Source: Saccharopolyspora_D taberi
GTDB taxonomy: Bacteria > Actinomycetota > Actinomycetes > Mycobacteriales > Pseudonocardiaceae
Length of the DNA stretch: 64,000 bases
NCBI RefSeq assembly: GCF_039534165.1
Contig: NZ_BAAAUX010000045.1
Span: forward strand, 74,516 to 138,515
Reading direction: 5' to 3'
Part shown: positions 48,933 through 56,839 of the stretch, one piece after another
Layout of the letters: every line of letters starts with the position of its first letter
Numbering within the stretch: position 1 is the first letter of the stretch
The notes under the pieces: generated by a model
Told to the model about the DNA's origin: nothing
Databases searched by the model: none
What the model saw: only the letters and a program-made list of their open reading frames with translations
Translations under genes and position numbers: made by a program

Positions 48933-49337
48933 TCAGCAGAGCGACATCGGCACCGGGGACATCCAGTCGGCCAGCGAAACCGAGAACCGGCGCGTCCGCT
49001 GGTGCTCGTCCTCGGCTTCGGTGAACGGGTCGTCGGTGGCGCTCCGGGGTTCCGGGGCGCCGTCCCCAGCCGCGGCGGCCGGGATCCGGTCGGGGTCGGC
49101 GAAGCTGGTGTCGACCGGTTCTCCAGGAATGGGCACGGACATCTGCGGCACCTCACTTCTCGACGGGGGAACTATGCCCCCGCTCGGTATCGGACCTGGT
49201 CGTTCGCGCTCGGCGTCGGCCCCCGAACCGCTCGCCGCGACGAGCAGAGCGGTGATCCGCTCGAACCCCTCGCGGACGAAATCGGGGGAGATTTCGGCGA
49301 TTGCGGCTGTTGCTGTGCTGTGCTGTGTCATGCACAC
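48933..49337 (-). CDS. Hypothetical protein, Pro/Asp-rich
   Basis: An unrecognised 134-aa protein. The GTG at 49337 lies six bases after GGAAGAAG, giving MCMTQHSTATAA; the ATG two codons later is an alternative. The first about 35 residues could form an amphipathic helix (IAEISPDFVREGFERITALLVAA). The rest is Pro, Ala, Asp and Glu-rich and probably disordered, ending RRFSVSLADWMSPVPMSLC with a terminal Cys. No domain or signal peptide is seen. A CATTAC-N6-GTAATG palindrome lies 48 bases upstream. Coding is supported by the ribosome site and biased composition only. Confidence 0.5.
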   Translation of the reverse strand: MCMTQHSTATAAIAEISPDFVREGFERITALLVAASGSGADAERERPGPIPSGGIVPPSRSEVPQMSVPIPGEPVDTSFADPDRIPAAAAGDGAPEPRSATDDPFTEAEDEHQRTRRFSVSLADWMSPVPMSLC

Positions 49338-49384
49338 AGATTGCTTCTTCCGGGTGGCCCGCGGGATCCGTACGCCTACTCATG

Positions 49385-49402
49385 CATTACTCATCGGTAA
49401 TG
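49385..49402. promoter_or_regulatory. Palindrome CATTAC-N6-GTAATG
   Basis: A perfect 6-6-6 inverted repeat in the divergent region between the hypothetical minus-strand gene and ptsI. It is AT-rich against its surroundings and may be an operator for the minus-strand gene. Confidence 0.45.
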
Positions 49403-49531
49403 GATGCCTTCGGCTGACCGGGTGACGTAAGAACCACTGATGTCGTATACGTCGCTCACAGTGCATGACGTTCGCAGGCCGAAAGGCTGACGCGTGCCTA
49501 CGATCGTCCCAAGGTGGAGTGCCAGAAGGGT

Positions 49532-49545
49532 ATGGTCTAGACCAT
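49532..49545. promoter_or_regulatory. DasR-type operator (dre) over the ptsI start
   Basis: ATGGTCTAGACCAT (49532-49545) is a perfect palindrome containing the TGGTCTAGACCA core of the DasR-responsive element of streptomycetes. Its right end is the first two bases of the ptsI ATG (49544). DasR is a GntR-family repressor of aminosugar uptake released by glucosamine 6-phosphate. Confidence 0.85.
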
Positions 49546-51181
49546 GTCTCGTTTGAGTGGTGTCGGAGTCAGCTCCGGCCGCGCCTCCGGACCGGTCGCA
49601 CGGGTCAGCGAGCCCCTGCCCGAGCCCGCCCCGGGCCCAGCGCCCGCGGACCCCACCGCGGAGGCGGCCCGCATCCGCCCCGCCGCCGACGCCGTCGCGG
49701 ACCGGCTGTTCCAGCGCGCGGCGCGGGTCGGCGGGGACGCCAAGGCGATCCTGGAGACCACCGCCGCGATGGCGATGGACCCGGCCCTGATCAGCCAGGC
49801 CGAACAGCTCGTCACCGGCCGCTCGCTTCCCGCCACCCGTGCCGTGCACGAGGCCGCCAACGGCTTCGCCGACGCGCTGCGCTCGGCGGGCGGCTACATG
49901 GCCGAGCGCGCCCGCGACGTCCAGGACGTCCGCGACCGGCTGATCGCCGAACTGCTCGGCAGCACCCCGCCCGGCGTGCCCGAGCTGACCGAGCCCAGCG
50001 TGCTCGTCGCCCGCGACCTCGCCCCCGCCGACACCGCCGACCTGGATCCGGACCTGGTGCTGGCGCTGGCCACCGAGGAAGGCGGCCCGACCAGCCACAC
50101 CGCGATCCTCGCCCGCGCGCTGGGCATCCCCGCGGTGGTCGCGGTGCGCGGACTTCTCGCCGGCGAGACCTTCGCGGGCGCGATCGTCGACGGCGACCTC
50201 GGCGAGGTCGACCTCCGCGACGAGCCGGTGCCCGCCGTGGCCGCCGAGCGCGGCGTGCGGGCGGACTGGAACGGCGTCGGTGCGACCGCCGACGGGCACG
50301 AGGTCAAGGTCGTGGCCAACGTCGGGTCACCGGCCGACGCGCAGACCGCCGTCGACGCGGGCGCGCAGGGAGTCGGCCTGTTCCGGACCGAGTTCAGCTA
50401 CCTCGCCGCCGACGACGAGCCGGACGTGCCGACCCAGCGCGCGGCCTACGCCGACGTGCTGCGGCCGTTCGCCGGGCGCCCGGTGGTCGTGCGAACGCTC
50501 GACGCGGGCGCGGACAAACCGCTGTCGTTCCTGGACATGGGCGTGGAACCGAACCCGGCGCTGGGCGTGCGCGGTGTGCGGGTCGCCTTCGACCGCCCGG
50601 AGGTGCTGGACCGGCAGCTGGAAGCGATCGCCGGTGCCGAGGCCGACTCCGGCGCCGAGGTCTCGGTGATGGCGCCGATGGTCGCCACCGCGGCCGAGGC
50701 CGCGTGGTTCGCCGAGCGGGTCCGCGCCGCCGGGCTGCGCCGGGCCGGGGTGATGATCGAGGTCCCGGCCGCGGCGCTGAGCGCCAGGGAGGTCCTCGAC
50801 GCCGTGGACTTCGTCAGCATCGGCACCAACGACCTGGCGCAGTACGTCTTCGCCGCCGACCGGATGGCCGGAGCGCTCGCGACGCTCAACGACCCGTGGC
50901 AGCCCGCGCTGCTGCGGCTGATCGCGCAGGTCGGCCGGGCGGGCGCGGAGCTGGGCAAGCCGGTCGGCGTCTGCGGCGAAGCCGCCGCCGACCCGGCGCT
51001 GGGCGGCGTGCTGGCCGGGCTCGGGGTGACGAGCCTGTCGATGGTCCCGGCGGCGGTGCCCGCCGTCGGCGCGGCGCTGGCCGCGCACCCGATCGACGCC
51101 TTCCGGCGCGCCGCCGAAGCCGCGCTGGCCACGGCCGATCCCGCCGCCGCCAGGGAGGCCGCCCGCGCCGCGCTGGCCTGA
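49544..51181 (+). CDS. ptsI: PTS enzyme I, phosphoenolpyruvate-protein phosphotransferase
   Basis: General cytosolic PTS component (545 aa) that transfers phosphate from phosphoenolpyruvate to HPr. The phosphorylated His is in EGGPTSHTAILARALG (His185). The PEP-binding barrel has GLFRTEFSYLA, ALGVRGVRVAF, SVMAPMVAT and FVSIGTNDLAQYVFAADR, and the catalytic Cys is in VGVCGEAAAD. The start gives MSRLSGVGVSSGRASGP, typical for actinobacteria. No ptsH or crr is adjacent. The DasR-type operator across the start codon implies control by N-acetylglucosamine metabolism. Confidence 0.96.
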   Translation: MSRLSGVGVSSGRASGPVARVSEPLPEPAPGPAPADPTAEAARIRPAADAVADRLFQRAARVGGDAKAILETTAAMAMDPALISQAEQLVTGRSLPATRAVHEAANGFADALRSAGGYMAERARDVQDVRDRLIAELLGSTPPGVPELTEPSVLVARDLAPADTADLDPDLVLALATEEGGPTSHTAILARALGIPAVVAVRGLLAGETFAGAIVDGDLGEVDLRDEPVPAVAAERGVRADWNGVGATADGHEVKVVANVGSPADAQTAVDAGAQGVGLFRTEFSYLAADDEPDVPTQRAAYADVLRPFAGRPVVVRTLDAGADKPLSFLDMGVEPNPALGVRGVRVAFDRPEVLDRQLEAIAGAEADSGAEVSVMAPMVATAAEAAWFAERVRAAGLRRAGVMIEVPAAALSAREVLDAVDFVSIGTNDLAQYVFAADRMAGALATLNDPWQPALLRLIAQVGRAGAELGKPVGVCGEAAADPALGGVLAGLGVTSLSMVPAAVPAVGAALAAHPIDAFRRAAEAALATADPAAAREAARAALA

Positions 51182-51228
51182 GCCGAACGGCCGGATTCCG
51201 CCAGGGCGATCGGAATCCGGCCGGGCTC
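51180..51228. terminator. Bidirectional terminator between ptsI and the response regulator
   Basis: Core stem GGCCGGATTCCG (51189-51200) with CGGAATCCGGCC (51211-51222), extended by outer GAGCC and GGCTC. It spans from the ptsI stop to the convergent regulator's stop. Confidence 0.88.
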
Positions 51229-51898
51229 ACTCCTGGGGTTCGCCGTCCTGGTCCAGGCCGTGCTCGATGGCGTAGCGGGCCAGCTCGACCCGGTTGTGCA
51301 GCTGGAGCTTGCGCAGCGTCGACTGCACGTGGTTCTCCACGGTCCGGTGCGAGATCACCAGCTTGTTCGCGATCTGCCGCGCGGTCAGCCCCTTGGCGAC
51401 CAGCCGCAGCACCTCGGTCTCGCGGTCGGTGAGCTGCGGGGCCTTCGTCCCGGAGTCGGGGGTGACCGCCATCCGCCGGTACTCGCCCAGCACCAGCCCG
51501 GCCAGCCCCGCGGTGAACACCGCGTCCCCGGCCGCGGTCCGCTCCACCGCGTCGACCAGCTCGTCCGCCGACGCCGACTTGACCAGGTAGCCCGAGGCAC
51601 CCGCCTTGACCGCTTCCAGGACGTCGCTGTGCTCACCGCTGGCCGACAGCACCAGCACCCGCGTCCCGGGGACCTCCTGGGTGATCTGCCGGGACGCCTC
51701 GACCCCCGAGGTGTCGCCGAGGTTGAGGTCCATGAGCACCACGTCGGGCTTGACGGTGCGGGCGATCCGCAGCGCGGATACCGCGTCCCCGCTGGTCGCG
51801 CGCACTTCGAAACCGCGCTCCTGCAGATCCCTGGCCACTCCGTCCCGCCACATCGGGTGATCGTCGACCACCATCACGGAGATGTGCGGTTCGGTCAT
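51227..51898 (-). CDS. NarL/LuxR-type response regulator
   Basis: A 223-aa response regulator. The receiver domain has Asp12/Asp13 in VMVVDDHPMWRDG, the phosphorylated Asp57 in VVLMDLNLG, and Lys107 in SGYLVKSAS. The LuxR-type helix-turn-helix runs from LTDRETEVLRLVAKG through TARQIANKLVISHRTVENHV. The ATG at 51898 overlaps the upstream kinase stop by four bases (ATGA), so the pair are co-translated. MacR-type regulators of this group pair with DUF5931 kinases in streptomycetes; target genes are not visible here. Confidence 0.94.
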   Translation of the reverse strand: MTEPHISVMVVDDHPMWRDGVARDLQERGFEVRATSGDAVSALRIARTVKPDVVLMDLNLGDTSGVEASRQITQEVPGTRVLVLSASGEHSDVLEAVKAGASGYLVKSASADELVDAVERTAAGDAVFTAGLAGLVLGEYRRMAVTPDSGTKAPQLTDRETEVLRLVAKGLTARQIANKLVISHRTVENHVQSTLRKLQLHNRVELARYAIEHGLDQDGEPQE

Positions 51899-53103
51899 CG
51901 TTGTCCTCCTTCGCGGCGCTTGGCAGGGCCCGCGCCGTCGCCGCGAGGAACCCGTACCTCCCATTCGGTGCCCTCACCGGGCGCGGTGTCGAGCGTGATG
52001 CTGCCACCGAGGGTGGAGATGCGTCCCTGGATCGACTGGGCGACACCCATCCGGCCCTCCGCGGCGGCCTCGTCGAGCCGGCCCTCGGGGATCCCGGGAC
52101 CGTCGTCGCGGATGCTGAGCACGATCTCGTCCGGCAGGTCCTCCAGCAACACCCACGCCTTGGCGTCCGGACCGGCGTGCCGCTCCACGTTCGCCAGCGC
52201 CTCCCGCACCACGGCCTCCAGGTCCGAGCTGACCTGTTCCGGCAGCAGCACCGGGGTCGCCGGGACCGACACCTGGGTCGTCGGGGTGCGCAGCACGTGC
52301 AGCCGGGCGGCCAGGTCGGTCTCGCCGTCCGCGTTGGGCTCCGGCGGGGCCATCGACACCAGGGAGCGCAGCTTGATCTCCTGCTCCCCGGCCAGCTTCG
52401 CCAGCTCCGCGGCCTCCCCGCCGAGCTCCTGACCGCGCCTGCGGACGCGGGCGAGCACCTGCAGCACGCTGTCGTGGATCGAACGGGCCAGCCGCTCGCG
52501 CTCCGCGGTCGCCGCCTCGGCGCGCAGTGCGCGGGCGAGCCGCTCGGTCGACCGGCGCGCGGTGTCGGAGGCCAGGCCGAGCAGCAGCCCGGTGCCGACC
52601 AGCAGCAACGTGTCCATCGCCATGCTGGCGTCGGCGAACCAGCCGTAGGAAGGCGTCCAGCGGACCAGGAAGTTCAGCAGCGCGGCGGTGACCCCGGAGA
52701 TGCCGCCGCCGATCATGCCCCACTGCGCCGCCGCGCAGGTGACCGACGAGCTGTGCCAGAGGCTCACCACCGATGGCAGGCCGTCGGCCATCTGCTGGTC
52801 GGTGTGGACGGGGTCGCACAGCAGCACCAGCGCCGTGACGAGCAGCTGGTCGATCAGCACCAGCCGGTTGGTCCTGCCGGAACGCAGCCGGTAGCGCCAG
52901 ATCGTGTAGACCGTCCAGACGACCATGACGGCGAAGATCGCGGCGGCCAGCTCCGGCTGGACGTAGGTCTGGTACTGCGCCACGAACCAGCTGCCCGCGT
53001 AGAGCAGCGTCACCACGCGGAACGCGTTGTGCGCGCGCCAGATCGGCGAGCGCCCGTCGGTGACGCGGCCCTGCTTCGATGAGGTCGTGCGTGCTGCGGC
53101 CAC
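51895..53103 (-). CDS. Sensor histidine kinase, DUF5931 type (MacS-like)
   Basis: Membrane sensor kinase of 402 aa. The GTG at 53103 follows GGAAGGAG. The N-terminal DUF5931 sensor has about five or six membrane segments (for example VVTLLYAGSWFVAQY and LLLVGTGLLLGLAS). The dimerisation/phosphoacceptor helix has RERLARSIHDSVLQVLARV, with His the likely phosphorylation site. The HATPase_c domain contains REALANVERHA (N box), DDGPGIPEG (G1) and GRISTLGGSITLDTAPGEGT (G2). It is coupled to the response regulator. The signal is unknown; membrane-embedded sensors often detect envelope or redox state. Confidence 0.93.
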   Translation of the reverse strand: MAAARTTSSKQGRVTDGRSPIWRAHNAFRVVTLLYAGSWFVAQYQTYVQPELAAAIFAVMVVWTVYTIWRYRLRSGRTNRLVLIDQLLVTALVLLCDPVHTDQQMADGLPSVVSLWHSSSVTCAAAQWGMIGGGISGVTAALLNFLVRWTPSYGWFADASMAMDTLLLVGTGLLLGLASDTARRSTERLARALRAEAATAERERLARSIHDSVLQVLARVRRRGQELGGEAAELAKLAGEQEIKLRSLVSMAPPEPNADGETDLAARLHVLRTPTTQVSVPATPVLLPEQVSSDLEAVVREALANVERHAGPDAKAWVLLEDLPDEIVLSIRDDGPGIPEGRLDEAAAEGRMGVAQSIQGRISTLGGSITLDTAPGEGTEWEVRVPRGDGAGPAKRREGGQR

Positions 53104-53281
53104 TTGTCGGCTCCTTCCCAACCCGACATCCTGCCTCACGTCGAGTTCGCGCCGAGACCGCCGGAATGGGCACTCTGCGTGTTTGTGATCACCGTCAGGC
53201 TCAACCCGAATGGCGGGGATTCGTGCCCTTCTACCCGGTCGGGTGCTGTGCCAAGCTCCCGTGGGGAGGTGAGAGGGCCGC

Positions 53282-54478
53282 ATGGGGGCTTGGCTGCTGT
53301 GGAAGCTCCGGCCGCCGGCGCTGATCTACGTGCTGGCCGTCCAGGCGCTCGCACTGGCGCTCGTCGTCCCGATCGTCGTCACCTCGCGCCCGCCGAACCC
53401 GCGCGACCTCGTCATGTTCATGATGCTCGCGATCACCGCGGGCACCGTGATCGTCGGCAGCTCGGTGTCGATCACCATCCATCGCCAGGTGCGGCGCAAC
53501 CCCTGGACGATCCACATCACCTACCTCGCGGCCGGCGTGCTGACGCTGCCCCCGAACATGCTGGTGCTGCTGCTGCTCGGCCCGGCGCTGCACGGGGCGC
53601 TCGACGTCCGGCCGGAACTGCACCGCTGGCTGTTCACGACCGCGGCGACCACCCTGGCGGTCTTCGCCGCCCGGTGCGTCACCGGTTGGGCCGTGCCGGT
53701 CTGGTCACCGGTGCACTTCGTCCTCGGCGGCGCGGTCCTGCTGGTGGTGCGCGCGCTGGTCGTCGCGATCGGGCTGCGGTTGCGCAATCCCGGCGCGACG
53801 CGGGAGGAGGTGCTGGGCGAACCGATCGACGTGCTGCTCGGCGTCGTCGCGGCGAGCCTCGGCGGGCTGCTGGCCGTCGCGCTGGTCGCGGAACCGGCCA
53901 GCGCCCTGCTGGTCGGTCCGTCGCTGGCGCTGCTGGACATGTCCAGCCAGCTCCCGCAGTGGCGGCGTTCGGCGGAGCGGGACGGCAAGACCGGCCTGGC
54001 CAACGCCGCGCACTGGGAGCGGCTCTCGCGGCTGGAGCTCACCCGCGCCCGCGGCCGGTCGCACCCGACGGCGGTCCTGCTGCTCGACCTGGACCACTTC
54101 AAGCGGGTCAACGACGAGATCGGGCACATCGCCGGTGACGCGGTGCTCGCCGCGGTCGCGCTGATGCTGCGCAGCAGCGTCCGCCGGGAGGACGTCGTCG
54201 GCAGGTTCGGCGGGGAGGAGTTCGTGGTGCTGCTTCCTGGCGCGAACTCCGAGATCGCGTGCACGGTCGCGAACCGCATCCGCACCTCGACCTCGTCGCT
54301 GTCGGTGCCCGCCAGGGACCTCCGGGGCAGCTACCGCGAGGTCAACGACCTGACCGTCAGCATCGGCGTCGCGACCACCGCGCGGTTCGGCTACGACCTC
54401 GGCGACCTGCTGGTCGCCGCCGACGCGGCGCTGCTCGCGGCGAAGGCGTCCGGCCGCAACGCGGTGACGATGGCCTAG
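53282..54478 (+). CDS. Membrane diguanylate cyclase (GGDEF)
   Basis: c-di-GMP synthase of 398 aa. The N-terminal about 225 residues hold six or seven membrane helices and no recognised extracellular domain. The GGDEF domain starts DGKTGLANAAHWERL, has the metal/substrate motif LLDLDHFKRVNDEIGH, and the active site RFGGEEFVVLLPG. An inhibitory I-site RxxD (RRED) lies five residues before GGEEF, so product feedback is likely. The ATG follows GGGAGGTGAGAGG. It ends four bases into the convergent AI-2E family gene. A second, soluble GGDEF protein lies at 59882. Confidence 0.94.
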   Translation: MGAWLLWKLRPPALIYVLAVQALALALVVPIVVTSRPPNPRDLVMFMMLAITAGTVIVGSSVSITIHRQVRRNPWTIHITYLAAGVLTLPPNMLVLLLLGPALHGALDVRPELHRWLFTTAATTLAVFAARCVTGWAVPVWSPVHFVLGGAVLLVVRALVVAIGLRLRNPGATREEVLGEPIDVLLGVVAASLGGLLAVALVAEPASALLVGPSLALLDMSSQLPQWRRSAERDGKTGLANAAHWERLSRLELTRARGRSHPTAVLLLDLDHFKRVNDEIGHIAGDAVLAAVALMLRSSVRREDVVGRFGGEEFVVLLPGANSEIACTVANRIRTSTSSLSVPARDLRGSYREVNDLTVSIGVATTARFGYDLGDLLVAADAALLAAKASGRNAVTMA

Positions 54479-55638
54479 GAAGCTTCTTCCGGTTCGGGCT
54501 CCGGCTCCGGTGGCAGCGGCTCGGGCTCCGCTGCGTTGCCGTTCTCCGCGTTGCCGTTGTCGGCGTTGAGCGACCGGATCGCCGAGTTCAGCACCGCGAC
54601 CAGCGGCACCGCCAGCAGCGCGCCGACGATGCCTGCGACCACGACGCCGACGCTGATCGCCAGCACGACCGCGAGCGCGTGCAGCTGCACCGCGCGGCCG
54701 AGCAGCAGCGGTTGCAGCAGGTTGCCCTCGATCTGCTGCACCGCCAGCACGACGCCGAGCACGATCAGCGCCGCGACCCAGCCGTTGGTCACCAGCGCGA
54801 CGAGCACCGCGACCGCGCCCGAGGCGACCGCACCGACGATCGGCACGAAACCACCGAGGAACACCAGCGCCGACAGCGGAACGGCCAGCGGAACACCGAC
54901 CGCGACCAGCCCGATCCAGATGCCCACCGCGTCGGCGACGGCGACCAGCGCGGTCGCCCGCACGTAGCCGACCAGCGAGGTGAAGCCGCGGATCCCGGCG
55001 CGGTCGATCTGCTGCCGCGAGCCCGAAGGCACGATCCGGATCACGAACAGCCACACCCGGCGGCCGTCGTAGAGGAAGAAGATCAGCGTGAACAGCGCGA
55101 GCAGCAGCCCGGTCAGGAAGTTGCCGAAGGTGCCTGCGGTGGTCAGCACCCCGCTGGTGACGCCCTGGGTCAGCGCCGCCTGGTTCTCCTGCAACCAGCG
55201 CTCGGCCTGGTCGATGTAGTCGGCGATCTGGTCGTCGCGCAGGTGCAGCGGCCCGGTGGCCAGCCAGTCGCGGATGCCGTTGAGGCTGGCGATGACCTGC
55301 TGCTGCAACTGCGGGAAGCCCGCGATGAACGCGTTGATCACCAGCGTGAGGACCCCGCCGACGATGCCCAGCCCGCCGACCAGCACCACGCCCGTCGACA
55401 GCGAGCGCGGCACCCGGACCCTGGTGAGCAGGTCCACCGCGGGCGCCAGCAGCGCGGACAGCAGCAGCGCGATGGCCACCGGGATCACCACGACGTAGAG
55501 CTGCGTGAGCACCTGACCGAGCACGTAGAGGGCGCCGAGGATCACCAGGATCCGCCAGCTCGCCGCGGCACCGACCCGAAGCGGTCGCGGGATCGATCGG
55601 ACCGCGTCGTCCGGCGCGCTGATCTTGAAGTCGCTCAC
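54475..55638 (-). CDS. AI-2E family transporter
   Basis: Polytopic membrane protein (387 aa) of the AI-2 exporter/UPF0118 family, which includes autoinducer exporters and Na+/H+ antiporters. About eight membrane helices are visible: two pairs at the N-terminus (LYVLGQVLTQLYVVVIPVAIALLLSAL), a long extracytoplasmic segment (about 105-180), and a C-terminal bundle with VPLAVPLSALVFLGGFVPIVGA, the family signature, and QIEGNLLQPLLLGRAVQLHALAV split across the next helices. The C-terminus is a repetitive Glu/Pro tail. Transport substrate cannot be inferred. Confidence 0.9.
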   Translation of the reverse strand: MSDFKISAPDDAVRSIPRPLRVGAAASWRILVILGALYVLGQVLTQLYVVVIPVAIALLLSALLAPAVDLLTRVRVPRSLSTGVVLVGGLGIVGGVLTLVINAFIAGFPQLQQQVIASLNGIRDWLATGPLHLRDDQIADYIDQAERWLQENQAALTQGVTSGVLTTAGTFGNFLTGLLLALFTLIFFLYDGRRVWLFVIRIVPSGSRQQIDRAGIRGFTSLVGYVRATALVAVADAVGIWIGLVAVGVPLAVPLSALVFLGGFVPIVGAVASGAVAVLVALVTNGWVAALIVLGVVLAVQQIEGNLLQPLLLGRAVQLHALAVVLAISVGVVVAGIVGALLAVPLVAVLNSAIRSLNADNGNAENGNAAEPEPLPPEPEPEPEEAS

Positions 55639-55826
55639 CCTGCCACCGTAACGCCGGTGCCCTTTCCGGCGGTGCGCGAAACGGTGAACGGTGTGCGACG
55701 GCCCCGCGCCCGTCGATCACACGATGTAGCGATGTTGTTGCGCTGCGGATGCGAAAGCTCGATTTGCTTTGGCAGGCTCGCCGTCGGCTCCCCAGCGGTA
55801 GAGCCGACGCGGGACCACCCCGCCCA

Positions 55827-55856
55827 GATCACGACAACGCCGATCACGACAACGCC
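55827..55856. repeat. Tandem 15-base repeat
   Basis: GATCACGACAACGCC occurs twice without a gap (55827-55841 and 55842-55856), 19 bases before the likely start of the first secreted protein. It is probably replication slippage, or paired half-sites in its promoter. Confidence 0.8.
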
Positions 55857-55874
55857 GAGAGGTGCGCACCCCAG

Positions 55875-56660
55875 ATGCCCATAGCCGACCGGAGACCGCG
55901 TGGTGGCCGCCGGTGGCGGTCGCTGGCCCGGGCACTGGTCGTGGCGGGCGCGGCGCTGGCGGGCACCGGCGCCGCCTGGCTGATCGGAGCCCCGGCGGAC
56001 GCCGCCGATCTGCCGCCGCAGCGGGCGACGGCGGAATCCGGTGAGCGGTCCCCGGCGTCCGAGGAGCGCTTCCAACTGCTGGGCCTCGATCCGGCCGGGC
56101 TGATCCACCACTCCGAGCGCGAGCTGCTCGCCCCGGTGGGCGAAGCGCTGCACGAGGTCGCGGTCGCGCCGGTTCGCCGGGTCGCGGAGTCGACGCTGTC
56201 GGAGACCGGGCAGCGGGCGGAGTCGCTGACCGATTCCGTCGCGGAAGCCGGCGCCCAGGTGCTCGACCGTCCACAGTGGCGGGGAGAGCGGCCCGAGCCC
56301 GGCCCGGTCGACCGGACGCCTCCGCAGCCGCAACCGGTCACTGTGGAGAGTGCGCAGGTGCGCGGCCCGCAGGTCCGGGCGAAGACCGAGAACATCGCGG
56401 AGTTCGCCCAGACGGCTCCGGAAACGCCCGAATCCCGGGGAAATCCGGAACCGCCGAAGCCGCCCGCGGTTTCGGCCACCGCACCGGCCACCACCGGGTG
56501 CGGCAACGCCGCCGACGGGAATCCGCACAACGCCGCCGGAATCGGCTGGCACAGCGCCGATTCGCAATGCACCGACGGATCCGCCCGGGTGCCCTTCCTC
56601 CGGGCAGTGCCCGTGCCGGTCGGTTCGCCCGGACCGCAACCGGGCATCACCCCCGACTGA
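55875..56660 (+). CDS. Secreted or membrane-anchored Pro-rich hypothetical protein
   Basis: An unrecognised 261-aa exported protein. The ATG at 55875, after GAGAGG, gives a basic N-terminus (ADRRPRGGRRWRS) and a hydrophobic helix (LARALVVAGAALAGTGAAWL) ending near ADAADLP, a probable signal peptide. The mature part starts with an Ala/Glu-rich helical stretch (LLAPVGEALHEVAVAPVRRVAES), continues with a long Pro/Glu/Gln linker, and ends with a short Cys-containing domain (GCGNAAD and SQCTDG). A longer frame to 55749 would remove the signal peptide from the N-terminus. It precedes another secreted protein of similar composition. Confidence 0.7.
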   Translation: MPIADRRPRGGRRWRSLARALVVAGAALAGTGAAWLIGAPADAADLPPQRATAESGERSPASEERFQLLGLDPAGLIHHSERELLAPVGEALHEVAVAPVRRVAESTLSETGQRAESLTDSVAEAGAQVLDRPQWRGERPEPGPVDRTPPQPQPVTVESAQVRGPQVRAKTENIAEFAQTAPETPESRGNPEPPKPPAVSATAPATTGCGNAADGNPHNAAGIGWHSADSQCTDGSARVPFLRAVPVPVGSPGPQPGITPD

Positions 56661-56839
56661 ATTCCGCGCTTTCCCGCGCGATCTATGCATTCCGGAATAT
56701 TCCAAGGAATTCGCGCGAACCGTCCCGGAACCCGACAACACCGCAAGCGCCGTCAAGCGTGATCAAAGTCCGATGACGGCGCCCCCGAAAAGGTTGATTT
56801 CTCGCCCCGTTATGGGGAAACATCTTGAAGGAGAGTTCC

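Noticed and set aside
48832..49425. Plus-strand 197-codon open frame between mycoredoxin and ptsI
   Set aside because: Ser/Arg-rich with no family-like segments and no ribosome site; the minus-strand frame has a better-placed ribosome site.
56661..56839. Riboswitch (ydaO or cobalamin type) before the secreted protein gene
   Set aside because: No conserved riboswitch boxes were recognised. The short CCCC-GTTAT-GGGG palindrome near the gene is not enough for a call.
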